Source: VGEM01 sp033764265
GTDB lineage: Bacteria; Pseudomonadota; Alphaproteobacteria; Rhodospirillales; Rhodospirillaceae
Assembly: GCA_033764265.1 (NCBI GenBank)
Contig: JANRJB010000322.1
Coordinates: 1-5,179 of the forward strand
DNA length: 5,179 nt
Direction of reading: 5' to 3'
Part shown: positions 1 through 5,179 of the stretch, piece after piece
Numbering within the stretch: position 1 is the stretch's first letter
Layout of the letters: each line of letters begins with the position of its first letter
Program-made: the position numbers and the translations under genes
Notes under the pieces: model-generated
Seen by the model: the letters and a program-made list of their open reading frames with translations, nothing else
Told to the model about the DNA's origin: nothing
Database searches by the model: none

Positions 1-234
1 GGCCTCGACCGCGTGTTCCAGGAGGCCGGTTTCGAATGGCGCGAGCCGGGCTGCTCGATGTGCGTCGGCATGAACCCCGACCGCCTGGAGCCGGGCGAGC
101 GCTGCGCGGCAACCAGCAACCGCAATTTCGAGGGCCGCCAGGGCAAGGGCGGGCGCACCCACCTGATGAGCCCGGCCATGGCCGCCGCCGCAGCCATCCG
201 CGGGCGCCTGGCCGACGCGCGCGAGTTCGGCTGA
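1..234 (+). CDS. leuC: 3-isopropylmalate dehydratase large subunit, C-terminal part (5' end outside window)
   Basis: LeuC with LeuD isomerises 2-isopropylmalate to 3-isopropylmalate in leucine biosynthesis, in the cytoplasm, using a 4Fe-4S cluster. The frame is open from base 1, and 77 residues are visible of a protein usually about 470 long. Visible residues 17-21 read GCSMC, giving two of the three cluster cysteines (C18 and C21). They are followed by MNPD and then RCAATSNRNFEGRQG (residues 37-51), the conserved substrate-binding segment. The tail THLMSPAMAAAAA is typical of bacterial LeuC and matches the E. coli protein closely from memory. No leuD follows directly: the next gene is a hypothetical and then a DapA-family gene. 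Aconitase or homoaconitase is less likely because the C-terminal segment is LeuC-specific. An internal ATG at 13 is not the start. Confidence 0.96.
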   Translation, partial: GLDRVFQEAGFEWREPGCSMCVGMNPDRLEPGERCAATSNRNFEGRQGKGGRTHLMSPAMAAAAAIRGRLADAREFG

Positions 235-250
235 ACCGCTCAGCGGTTTT
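234..250 (+). terminator. Weak hairpin overlapping the leuC stop, possible terminator
   Basis: AACCGC (234-239) pairs with GCGGTT (243-248) around a 3-nt loop, and the run of four T ends at 250. The stem is only 6 bp and the T tract is short, so termination would be weak or partial. It overlaps the last base of the leuC stop codon. Confidence 0.35.
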
Positions 251-280
251 GCCTTGCGGGCCAGGGGCTGCTAATTCTGG

Positions 281-315
281 GGGCAATCCAAGGTCACTTC
301 TCAGTGGGGTTGCCC
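281..315 (+). promoter_or_regulatory. Leader hairpin directly upstream of the hypothetical gene's start codon
   Basis: Bases 281-289 (GGGCAATCC) pair with 307-315 (GGGTTGCCC) over 9 bp, including one G-U pair. Inside this, CACT (295-298) pairs with AGTG (303-306) around a 4-nt loop, leaving a 5-nt bulge at 290-294 on one side. The 3' arms contain the only plausible ribosome binding site (GTGGGG, 304-309, seven bases before the ATG at 317). Folding would therefore hide it. No T tract follows, so this is not an ordinary terminator. The regulatory role is inference. Confidence 0.45.
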
Positions 316-316
316 G

Positions 317-802
317 ATGCGCTTTGCCCTGTTCGCCGGTCTCACCGTCGCCGCCGCAACGTGTTCCATGCCGGTCACGGCCGGAGACGTATTCAACCCC
401 AACACCCTTGCCGGCTGGCAGCGCCAGACCGGGGCAGCGTTGATGGCCTACGGCAACCTGCCGTTCCATGCCGGTCCGCGCGAACGCAAGCGGCCGCACC
501 TGGGCCTGGCGATGACCGCGCCGGTCGATCGCGCCGGCGGCCGGCTGGTGCTGCACACTCAGGCCCCGCGCTTTATCGACCTGCGCCTGACCGGCACCGG
601 CAAGGCCGACGGCTGGACGGCATCTCTCAGCGCCGGTGCCGCCCCCGTATGGTCGAGCGACCCCGCCGCCCGCCAGCTGCTCGACGGCGGCGGCACCTGG
701 GCGGCGGTCGGCTTGCTGACGGTCGCGGCCGGCGTCGGCATTTTCGCCATCACCGAAGACGAGGTGCCGCCTGCCAATACAACAGGCGGTACCACGCGGT
801 AG
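317..802 (+). CDS. Hypothetical exported protein with C-terminal membrane segment
   Basis: I do not recognise a characterised family for this 161-residue protein. Residues 1-22 form a signal peptide: MR, then a hydrophobic stretch rich in Ala and Val, with a likely cleavage site after VTA. Cys16 is preceded by Thr, so it is not a good lipobox. The central part (24-115) is soluble, with the patterns LAGWQRQTGAAL (31-42), RKRPHLGLAMTAP (57-69) and APRFIDLRLTG (83-93), suggesting a small beta-rich exported domain. Residues 127-145 are a single hydrophobic helix, followed by a short acidic and Thr/Gly-rich tail. The predicted state is a periplasmic domain held by a C-terminal anchor. The ATG at 317 is supported by the signal peptide and a GTGGGG site seven bases upstream. 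Codon use resembles its neighbours. It lies 82 bases after leuC and 86 before the DapA-family gene, all on the same strand, but with hairpins between. Function unknown. Confidence 0.85.
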   Translation: MRFALFAGLTVAAATCSMPVTAGDVFNPNTLAGWQRQTGAALMAYGNLPFHAGPRERKRPHLGLAMTAPVDRAGGRLVLHTQAPRFIDLRLTGTGKADGWTASLSAGAAPVWSSDPAARQLLDGGGTWAAVGLLTVAAGVGIFAITEDEVPPANTTGGTTR

Positions 803-847
803 TGCGCTCCGCCCACCGCGCGTCGTGGCCCTGCCGGGCCGTTCTGC

Positions 848-853
848 TATAAG
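848..853 (+). promoter_or_regulatory. Possible -10 element for the DapA-family gene
   Basis: TATAAG at 848-853 matches five of six bases of the TATAAT consensus and stands out in very GC-rich DNA. It would give a leader of roughly 25-30 bases before the ATG at 889. The -35 region (around 825-831, GTGGCCC) is poor, so this is tentative. A direct repeat CGGGCCG flanks it at 835-841 and 855-861. Confidence 0.35.
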
Positions 854-888
854 TCGGGCCGAATCGGGACAAACCCGAGGGGTCGTGC

Positions 889-1797
889 ATGTGGGGGATG
901 GCGCAACAGGTCCTGCGCGGCGTGTTCACGCCGCTGATCACGCCGTTCGCCAACGGCGCGGTGGACTATGCCGCCTATACCGGGCTGGTGGATTGGCAGA
1001 TCGCCCAAGGCGCCCATGGCCTGGTGGTCGGCGGCACCTCGGGCGAGCCCATGGCCCTGTCGATCGCCGAGCGCATGAACCTGCTGCGCGTTGCGCTGTC
1101 GGCGGCGCGCCGGCGCGTGCCGGTGATCGCGGCCACCGGCGCTGCGTCGGTCGCCGACACGCTGGCGCTGACCCGCCATGCCGGCGAAGCCGGCGCCGCC
1201 GCCGTGCTGGCGCTGACGCCGCCTTATGCCAAGCCGTCGCAGGCCGGTTTGCTCGCCACCTTTGATGCGATCGCGCGCGCCACCGACCGGCCGATCCTGG
1301 TCTACCAGATCACCAGCCGCACCAACGTGACGATGTCGCTGGAAACCCTGGTGGAGCTGACCCGTCGCCACGGCCACATCGTCGGCATGAAACAATCGGA
1401 CAACGACCGCGACCTGGTGCGCGCCGCGCTGCGCGAAATCGGTCCGGGCTTCCGCGCCTTCATGGGCCTGTTCGACGTGGCGTGGGACATGGTCGAAGAG
1501 GGTGCGGCGGGATTCATCGTCGCGTTGTCGAACGTCATCCCGGGCCAAATCCGCGAGACGTTCGAGGCGGCCGAAGCCGGGGATCGGGTCGGGGCCGGCA
1601 ACGCCTACGAGCGCATCGCGCCCCTGGTCGTGGTCGGGGCGATGGACACCAATCCCGTGCCGGTGAAGTACATGGCCTGGCGCATGGGCCTGATCCCCAG
1701 CCCGGAATGCCGCCTGCCGCTGACGCCGATGGAAGACCGGGTTGCCGCGCGCATCGATGTGGCGCTGGACGCCGCGGGCCTGATCTCGCACGGCTGA
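889..1797 (+). CDS. dapA: DapA-family aldolase, probable 4-hydroxy-tetrahydrodipicolinate synthase
   Basis: Members of this family are class I aldolase-type (beta/alpha)8 barrels. DapA itself condenses pyruvate with aspartate semialdehyde in lysine and diaminopimelate synthesis in the cytoplasm. The 302 residues compare with about 292 in E. coli. Visible signatures are RGVFTPLITPF (10-20), the carboxylate-binding GTSGE (49-53), PPYAKPSQ with Tyr113, the proton-relay Tyr139 in LVYQ, Arg144 in TSRT, and the Schiff-base Lys168 in VGMKQSD. NPVPVK followed by RLPLTP near the C-terminus is also DapA-like. All catalytic residues are present, with Ser51 replacing the second active-site Thr. Many genomes carry DapA-like paralogues acting on other 2-oxo acids, so the family is certain but the reaction is not. 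The start at 889 is preferred because GAGGGG (877-882) lies six bases upstream; an ATG at 898 is the alternative. A strong hairpin follows the stop. Confidence 0.9.
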   Translation: MWGMAQQVLRGVFTPLITPFANGAVDYAAYTGLVDWQIAQGAHGLVVGGTSGEPMALSIAERMNLLRVALSAARRRVPVIAATGAASVADTLALTRHAGEAGAAAVLALTPPYAKPSQAGLLATFDAIARATDRPILVYQITSRTNVTMSLETLVELTRRHGHIVGMKQSDNDRDLVRAALREIGPGFRAFMGLFDVAWDMVEEGAAGFIVALSNVIPGQIRETFEAAEAGDRVGAGNAYERIAPLVVVGAMDTNPVPVKYMAWRMGLIPSPECRLPLTPMEDRVAARIDVALDAAGLISHG

Positions 1798-1815
1798 CAC
1801 CCTGTCTCGCAACGC

Positions 1816-1849
1816 GAAACCTCGCCGTCGTGGACGGCGAGGTTTCTTC
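1816..1849 (+). terminator. Strong intrinsic-type terminator after the DapA-family gene
   Basis: A perfect 14-bp stem pairs 1816-1829 with 1833-1846 around a 3-nt loop (GTG). It starts 19 bases after the stop codon and is followed by TTC, so the T tract is short and interrupted. The outer arm (GAAACC / GGTTTC) makes it nearly symmetrical, so it may also act on minus-strand transcripts. Confidence 0.8.
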
Positions 1850-2262
1850 AGTCGTCAGACTGTCGCCCCGTGAGGGTTCAGAGGGCGTGGGTGTTGCGCG
1901 CCGCTGCGCGCATTGAATCGACGCTGCACGATGCAGCGAAGTCGTTCATCGATGTTGCGGATTCTGATCCGGTGGAGTCATGCGGCTGAAGCACCCTCCC
2001 GTGGTCGCGTGCCGTCTCGCCCCCTGCTTACGGCCTCGGTGCCCGCCGACGGAGGCCTAGTGCGTGGCAATGCCATCCAACGGCTCCTGTCCGCGGCGGA
2101 CAACGTGGAAATGCTGAACCTCTGTGCGGCGCACAGGCAAGCGTTTCCGGCAAAACCCGGCTTGACCAAGGCGTTAGTCTTGCGCCTCATACCGCCCGTC
2201 GCGGGCGGGGCGCCTCGACTCGCCGGCCGAACCCGTCGCGTGCGCAACGAAAGGAACCGTCC
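1850..2262. other. Gene-free stretch rich in short perfect hairpins
   Basis: I see no convincing gene here on either strand. The stretch holds several perfect short inverted repeats with 3-4 nt loops: TGCGCGC at 1895-1901 with 1906-1912; CGCTGCA at 1922-1928 with 1932-1938; CGGAT at 1958-1962 with 1967-1971; TGTCCG at 2088-2093 with 2097-2102; CTGTGC at 2122-2127 with 2131-2136; and CCGCCCG at 2192-2198 with 2202-2208. A smaller one, CAGTC, sits at 1849-1853 with 1858-1862, and GGCCTC (2032-2037) can pair with GAGGCC (2052-2057). No tRNA, tmRNA, RNase P or known riboswitch core could be recognised. It may hold a structured small RNA, the leader of the next gene, or remnants of older sequence. 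The 3' end carries the hydrolase promoter candidate and ribosome binding site. Confidence 0.5.
2162..2190 (+). promoter_or_regulatory. Possible sigma70-type promoter for the hydrolase gene
   Basis: TTGACC at 2162-2167 matches five of six bases of the TTGACA -35 element. A weak -10 candidate, CCTCAT, lies 17 bases further on at 2185-2190. It would start transcription near 2197, inside the CCGCCCG hairpin at 2192-2208, about 65 bases before the ATG. The -35 lies in the 10-bp inverted repeat CTTGACCAAG (2161-2170), which could be part of an operator. The assignment is tentative. Confidence 0.3.
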
Positions 2263-2964
2263 ATGGCCGCAGGCTCGCATTCCGGCAGCATGATCGAACT
2301 GACCGCGGCCGACGGCCACCGCCTGGGCGCCTACGCCGCCATCCCCGCGGGGGCGCCCAAGGGCGGAGTCGTGATCCTGCAGGAAATCTTCGGGGTCAAC
2401 GGCCACATCAGACACCTCTGCGAGGAATACGCCGCCGACGGCTATGTCGCCGTGGCTCCCGCCCTGTTCGACCGCGCCGAGCGCAACCTGGTCTTGAGCT
2501 ACACCGACTTCAGCCGGGCGCGCGAGATCGTCGCCGGCCTGACCCCGGCCATGCTGACGGCCGACATGCAGGCGGCCATCGACGAGACGGTCAAACGCGG
2601 TGCAAAGACGGGAATGGTGGTGCCGATCGGCTACTGCTTCGGCGGGGCGATGGCTTTCCTGGCGGCCTGCCAAAACGCCGGCATTTGCGGCGCGGTCGAC
2701 TACTACGGCACGCGGACCATTCAATACTGCGAGACCATGACGCCGCAGGTGCCGGTGATGTACCACTTCGGCACGCTGGACAAGAGCATCCCGCCCGAGG
2801 CCATCACCAAGATCAAGGCCGCCCACCCGGTCGGCACGTTTTTCCTGTACGAGGGCGCCGATCACGGCTTTTCGTGCGACGAACGCCCGCAGTTCTACAA
2901 CGCCGCGGCCACCAAGCTGGCCAAGGATCGCACGCTGCGATTCCTGATCGACGTGATGCAGTAA
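2263..2964 (+). CDS. Dienelactone hydrolase-family protein
   Basis: This is an alpha/beta hydrolase of the dienelactone hydrolase family. The type enzyme opens 4-carboxymethylenebut-2-en-4-olide to maleylacetate in chloroaromatic degradation, but many members have other or unknown ester or lactone substrates. The 233 residues match the usual length of about 230-240. The catalytic triad is complete: Cys125 in the nucleophile elbow GYCFGG (123-128), Asp173 in FGTLD, and His201 in GADHGF. Glu41 in LQEIFGVN is the family's conserved Glu that interacts with the Cys. There is no signal peptide, so it should be cytoplasmic. The start at 2263 is chosen because AAGGA (2251-2255) lies seven bases upstream; the ATG at 2290 would give a more typical N-terminus but lacks such a site. 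The TSUP transporter starts 28 bases after the stop on the same strand, so the two are probably cotranscribed. No aromatic-degradation genes are visible nearby, so the substrate is unknown. Confidence 0.93.
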   Translation: MAAGSHSGSMIELTAADGHRLGAYAAIPAGAPKGGVVILQEIFGVNGHIRHLCEEYAADGYVAVAPALFDRAERNLVLSYTDFSRAREIVAGLTPAMLTADMQAAIDETVKRGAKTGMVVPIGYCFGGAMAFLAACQNAGICGAVDYYGTRTIQYCETMTPQVPVMYHFGTLDKSIPPEAITKIKAAHPVGTFFLYEGADHGFSCDERPQFYNAAATKLAKDRTLRFLIDVMQ

Positions 2965-2992
2965 CGCTCGCGTCGGCGCGCGGGCCGGTCCC

Positions 2993-3757
2993 GTGGACGG
3001 CGTCGCGTTTCTGCCCGATACGGCCGCCGTCGCCGCCGTGGCGCTGGGCTTCGTCGCCGGCGGGCTGGCCAAGGGCGTGTTCGGCCTCGGCATGCCGCTG
3101 GTCGGCCTGCCGGTGATGGTGCTGGCGATTCCGTATCCCACCGCCGTGGCGCTGTTCCTGGTGCCGAACTTCACCGCCAACGGCCAGCAGATGTTCGAAG
3201 GCGGGCGGCTGGCCGCCAACCTGCGCCGCTTCGCCACGCTGATCGTGCCGATGCTGGCGGTGATCCCGCTGTCGGTGAAGCTGTTGGTGTCGATCAGCGC
3301 CGAGACCAGCCTGCTCGTGCTGGGCGGGCTGTGCGTGATCTTCGCGGTCTATCAGATGTTCCCGCTGTCGTTCGACTGTCCGCCGCAGCGCGAACGGTGG
3401 CTCAACCCGATCGTCGGGGTGATCGCCGGGGCGCTCGCGGGGCTTTCGGGCATCTATGGCCCGGTGCTGATCGTCTACCTGATGGCGCTGCGCATGCCCA
3501 AGGACGACTTCGTCGCCGCCCTGTCGATGATGTACTTCATGGGCTCGGTGATGATCGCCGCGATGCTGGCCCGCGAAGCGGTGATCACGCTTGAGGTGCT
3601 GGCCGCCTCGGCGGTCGGTGCGGCCATCATCGGCGCGATGATGGTTCTGGGCCGTATCGTCCGCCGGCGCATCGACGAGGCGCGCTACCGTAAGCTGATC
3701 CTGGTGCTGCTGATGGTGATGGGTGCGGACATGATCCGTCGCGGCGCGTTCGGTTGA
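2993..3757 (+). CDS. TauE/SafE (TSUP) family membrane transporter
   Basis: TSUP (DUF81) proteins are inner-membrane permeases; characterised members move sulfite, sulfoacetate, taurine-derived or other organosulfur anions. The 254 residues hold about seven to eight hydrophobic segments, roughly at 11-34, 36-58, 80-101, 105-125, 138-163, 173-193, 197-223 and 233-248. The family's two-repeat pattern is visible: GFVAGGLAKGVFGLGMPL (19-36) in the first half and GALAGLSGIYGPVLIVYL (146-163) in the second. The start is a GTG at 2993, with no clear ribosome binding site, so translation may be coupled to the hydrolase gene 28 bases upstream; the next in-frame Met (34) would delete the first helix. 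The stop lies 5 bases from the stop of the convergent glycosyltransferase gene. The transported substrate cannot be told from sequence. Confidence 0.9.
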   Translation: MDGVAFLPDTAAVAAVALGFVAGGLAKGVFGLGMPLVGLPVMVLAIPYPTAVALFLVPNFTANGQQMFEGGRLAANLRRFATLIVPMLAVIPLSVKLLVSISAETSLLVLGGLCVIFAVYQMFPLSFDCPPQRERWLNPIVGVIAGALAGLSGIYGPVLIVYLMALRMPKDDFVAALSMMYFMGSVMIAAMLAREAVITLEVLAASAVGAAIIGAMMVLGRIVRRRIDEARYRKLILVLLMVMGADMIRRGAFG

Positions 3758-3762
3758 CGGTT

Positions 3763-5179
3763 TCAGACGTCCTCCGCGCCTTGGCGGCGCGCGACGATTT
3801 CGTCGAAACGCCCCAGCGGCGACAGATCGCGCGTGCGCCGGCCGATGATCGTGCGCCACAGCGCCCTGGCGATCAGTTTGGCGTCCAAGCCCAGCGACAG
3901 ATTGTCCACATACCAGGCGTCGGCGGCGAACACCTGTTCCCATGTCGATGCCGGCGCGTCGTCGCCGCCGCGCCACGCCGTCAGGCCCGGCCGGACGTCC
4001 AGCCGCCGCTGCTGGTCGGCGGTGAACGCCGCCAGGTAATCGGGCGGGCAGGGCGGCGGGCCCACCAGGCTCATCCGCCCCAGCACGACATCGATCAGGC
4101 CCGGCATGGCGTCCAGTCCTGTGCGCCGAAGGATGCCGTCGCACGCCGACGTGGTGAATTCCAGCCGGCCGAACGTGCGCGCTTTCAGCCCGATGGTCGG
4201 CGTGCCGGCGAACGGCCAACGTCCGGCGGCGACCGCAACCGCAAGCGCCGCCGGTAACCAGAGCGGCGCCAGCACAATCAGGGCGGCCAACGACACGCAC
4301 ATGTCGACCCGCCGCTTGCGCGCCAGCAGCTTGCGCCGCGCGACGCCGGCGCGCGGATACTCGGCGGTGGCGCGCGCCAGCAACTGGCGGACATCGGCCA
4401 CGATCCGGGCGGTGGCGTTGCGGCCGCGGCCCAGGGCGGCGGCCTGTTCGCCGGCGCGCCGCACCACGTCGGGGTCGGTCAGAAAATCCAGCAGCTCGCG
4501 CGCGGCGGCTTCGCCGCTGGCCGCCGGCAAGGCCACGCCGGCCTGGCGTTCCTCGACCAGCGCGCGCTGCCAGCCCCCGCCCAGCACCGCCACCGCGCGG
4601 CCGGCGGCCAGCGCGTCGAACAGATGCTCGGACGCATCGGGCGGCGCCGGCGCGTCGTCGTCACCGAAGGCCAGCACGACGTGCGCCGCCGATAACATTT
4701 CGGGCAGGGCGCGGCGCGGGCGCGGCGTCACGAACCAGGTGTTGCGTTCCAGGATGTTGAGCCGCGCCGCCTGGGCGTTGAGGTCGAGCCGGCGCGGTCC
4801 GTCGCCGCAGATCAGGAACGACACCTCGGGCGCCAGCGCGCGCATCGCCGCGGCCAGTTCCAGCACGCGCGCGAACGGCCGCGCCGGCGTCAGGCGTCCG
4901 GCGAACGCCACCAGCGGTCCACGCGCCAGGTGCGGATGCGCGGCGTAGAAATCGCCGGGATCGCGCGGCGCGGCGGCGAACAGCCCCAGGTCGGCGCCCG
5001 CCGGGCTGACATCGACGCGCGCGCCGTCGGCGCCCTGGCCGATGACTTCGCCGCGGATCGCCGGGCTGGCCGCCAGCACGCGAAAGGCGCCGGCCAGCAC
5101 CCGGCGCGTACGCCGGCGTTGCAGCCAATTCGGCGCGGCGTCGGCACGAAGGCTGTTGCGCACATCGAGCACATAAGGC
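3763..5179 (-). CDS. Glycosyltransferase (GT4-type) fused to a bacterial sugar transferase domain, 5' end outside window
   Basis: Only the C-terminal 471 residues are visible. The frame is open to the window edge: the GTG at 5172-5170 is preceded in frame by Pro-Tyr, and PYVLDVRN matches the middle of a GT4 N-terminal domain, so it is not the start. Numbering from that GTG codon, residues 1-65 end the acceptor domain. Residues 85-250 are the nucleotide-sugar binding domain, with VAFAGRL (88-94), FLICGDGP (119-126) and LFDALAAGRAV (184-194; Asp186 where Glu is usual). Residues 286-443 are a PGT domain: RRVD (287-290), a membrane helix at 293-317, LRRTGLDAMP (348-357), MSLVGP (367-372), DVRPGLTAW (392-400) and YVDNLSLGLDAK (421-432). 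Such domains attach a sugar-1-phosphate to undecaprenyl phosphate at the inner membrane in exopolysaccharide or O-antigen synthesis. The FRTM-type segment is missing and the Asp-Glu dyad reads Asp354-Ala355, so activity is uncertain. The gene converges on the transporter gene. Confidence 0.88.
   Translation of the reverse strand, partial: PYVLDVRNSLRADAAPNWLQRRRTRRVLAGAFRVLAASPAIRGEVIGQGADGARVDVSPAGADLGLFAAAPRDPGDFYAAHPHLARGPLVAFAGRLTPARPFARVLELAAAMRALAPEVSFLICGDGPRRLDLNAQAARLNILERNTWFVTPRPRRALPEMLSAAHVVLAFGDDDAPAPPDASEHLFDALAAGRAVAVLGGGWQRALVEERQAGVALPAASGEAAARELLDFLTDPDVVRRAGEQAAALGRGRNATARIVADVRQLLARATAEYPRAGVARRKLLARKRRVDMCVSLAALIVLAPLWLPAALAVAVAAGRWPFAGTPTIGLKARTFGRLEFTTSACDGILRRTGLDAMPGLIDVVLGRMSLVGPPPCPPDYLAAFTADQQRRLDVRPGLTAWRGGDDAPASTWEQVFAADAWYVDNLSLGLDAKLIARALWRTIIGRRTRDLSPLGRFDEIVARRQGAEDV

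Noticed and set aside
317..364. Cys16 of the hypothetical protein as a lipoprotein cleavage site.
   Set aside because: The residue before Cys is Thr and the preceding residues do not form a lipobox; a standard signal peptide with cleavage after VTA fits better.
847..1812. Long minus-strand frame opposite the DapA-family gene.
   Set aside because: His/Arg/Gly-rich translation typical of an antisense shadow; the plus strand encodes a complete enzyme with all catalytic residues.
1880..1995. Resemblance to a TPP riboswitch: TTCAGAGGG near 1877 and CTGATCCGG followed by TCATGCGGC near 1964-1986.
   Set aside because: The CUGAGA core is mismatched, extra bases separate the 3' elements, the distance between halves (about 85 nt) is too long without a clear P4/P5, and no thiamine gene follows.
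2154..2163. AACCCGGCTT, as found near the 3' end of bacterial RNase P RNA.
   Set aside because: The other conserved blocks of RNase P RNA (such as the GGAAAGTCCGG region) are absent from the preceding 400 bases.
1978..2190. Minus-strand frame that could start at 2190 and encode about 70 residues (MRRKTNALVK...EGASAA).
   Set aside because: No clear ribosome binding site and no recognised family; it is part of a longer stop-free shadow frame opposite the hydrolase gene, expected in GC-rich DNA. A homology search could still revive it.
1913..2293. Open frame of 126 codons on the plus strand in the gene-free stretch, running into the hydrolase gene.
   Set aside because: Arg/Pro/Ala-rich low-quality translation without recognisable domains, no ribosome binding site, TTG-type start region, and it overlaps the well-supported hydrolase start.
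3736..3763. CCGTC (3736-3740) with GACGG (3756-3760) followed by TTT, as a terminator between the convergent genes.
   Set aside because: Only 5 bp with a 15-nt loop; too weak to list as a terminator.
2813..4300. Very long minus-strand frame spanning the transporter gene and the end of the fusion gene.
   Set aside because: Its translation is a low-complexity Arg/His/Gln/Ala string, and both overlapping genes have clear family motifs in other frames.

Overview
The window looks like chromosomal DNA from a high-GC alphaproteobacterium, probably Rhodospirillales-like. This is inferred from the GC-rich third codon positions, the E. coli-like LeuC C-terminus and the mixture of metabolic genes. I cannot fix the genus from sequence alone. 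No mobile element, CRISPR array, tRNA or rRNA is visible.

Layout, left to right. The last 77 codons of leuC (leucine biosynthesis) end at 234, and a small hairpin overlaps the stop codon. After a short leader that folds into a strong hairpin comes a 161-residue conserved-hypothetical-type protein with a signal peptide and a C-terminal membrane segment (317-802). A DapA-family aldolase (889-1797) follows and ends in a perfect 14-bp terminator hairpin. About 465 bases (1798-2262) then hold no convincing gene but are unusually rich in short perfect hairpins. A dienelactone hydrolase-family enzyme (2263-2964) and a TauE/SafE-type (TSUP) membrane transporter (2993-3757) probably form a two-gene unit. 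The right end is occupied on the minus strand by the 3' part of a large envelope-polysaccharide gene (3763-5179, still open at the window edge). It fuses a GT4-type glycosyltransferase to a bacterial sugar transferase (polyprenyl-phosphate glycosyl-1-phosphate transferase, PGT) domain. It meets the transporter gene tail to tail with 5 bp between the stop codons.

How the genes relate: leuC and the DapA-like gene belong to amino-acid biosynthesis families, but separate signals lie between them, so they are probably not one operon. The hydrolase plus transporter pair could degrade and export (or import) an organic or sulfur-containing anion; this is inference. The glycosyltransferase gene belongs to a different locus, presumably exopolysaccharide or O-antigen synthesis, that continues to the right.

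The most interesting items are the fusion protein, whose PGT half lacks the catalytic Glu of the usual Asp-Glu dyad and the usual FRTM-type motif; the hairpin-dense gene-free stretch; and the hairpin that ends 1 nt before the start codon of the hypothetical gene. None is proven to be a new system.
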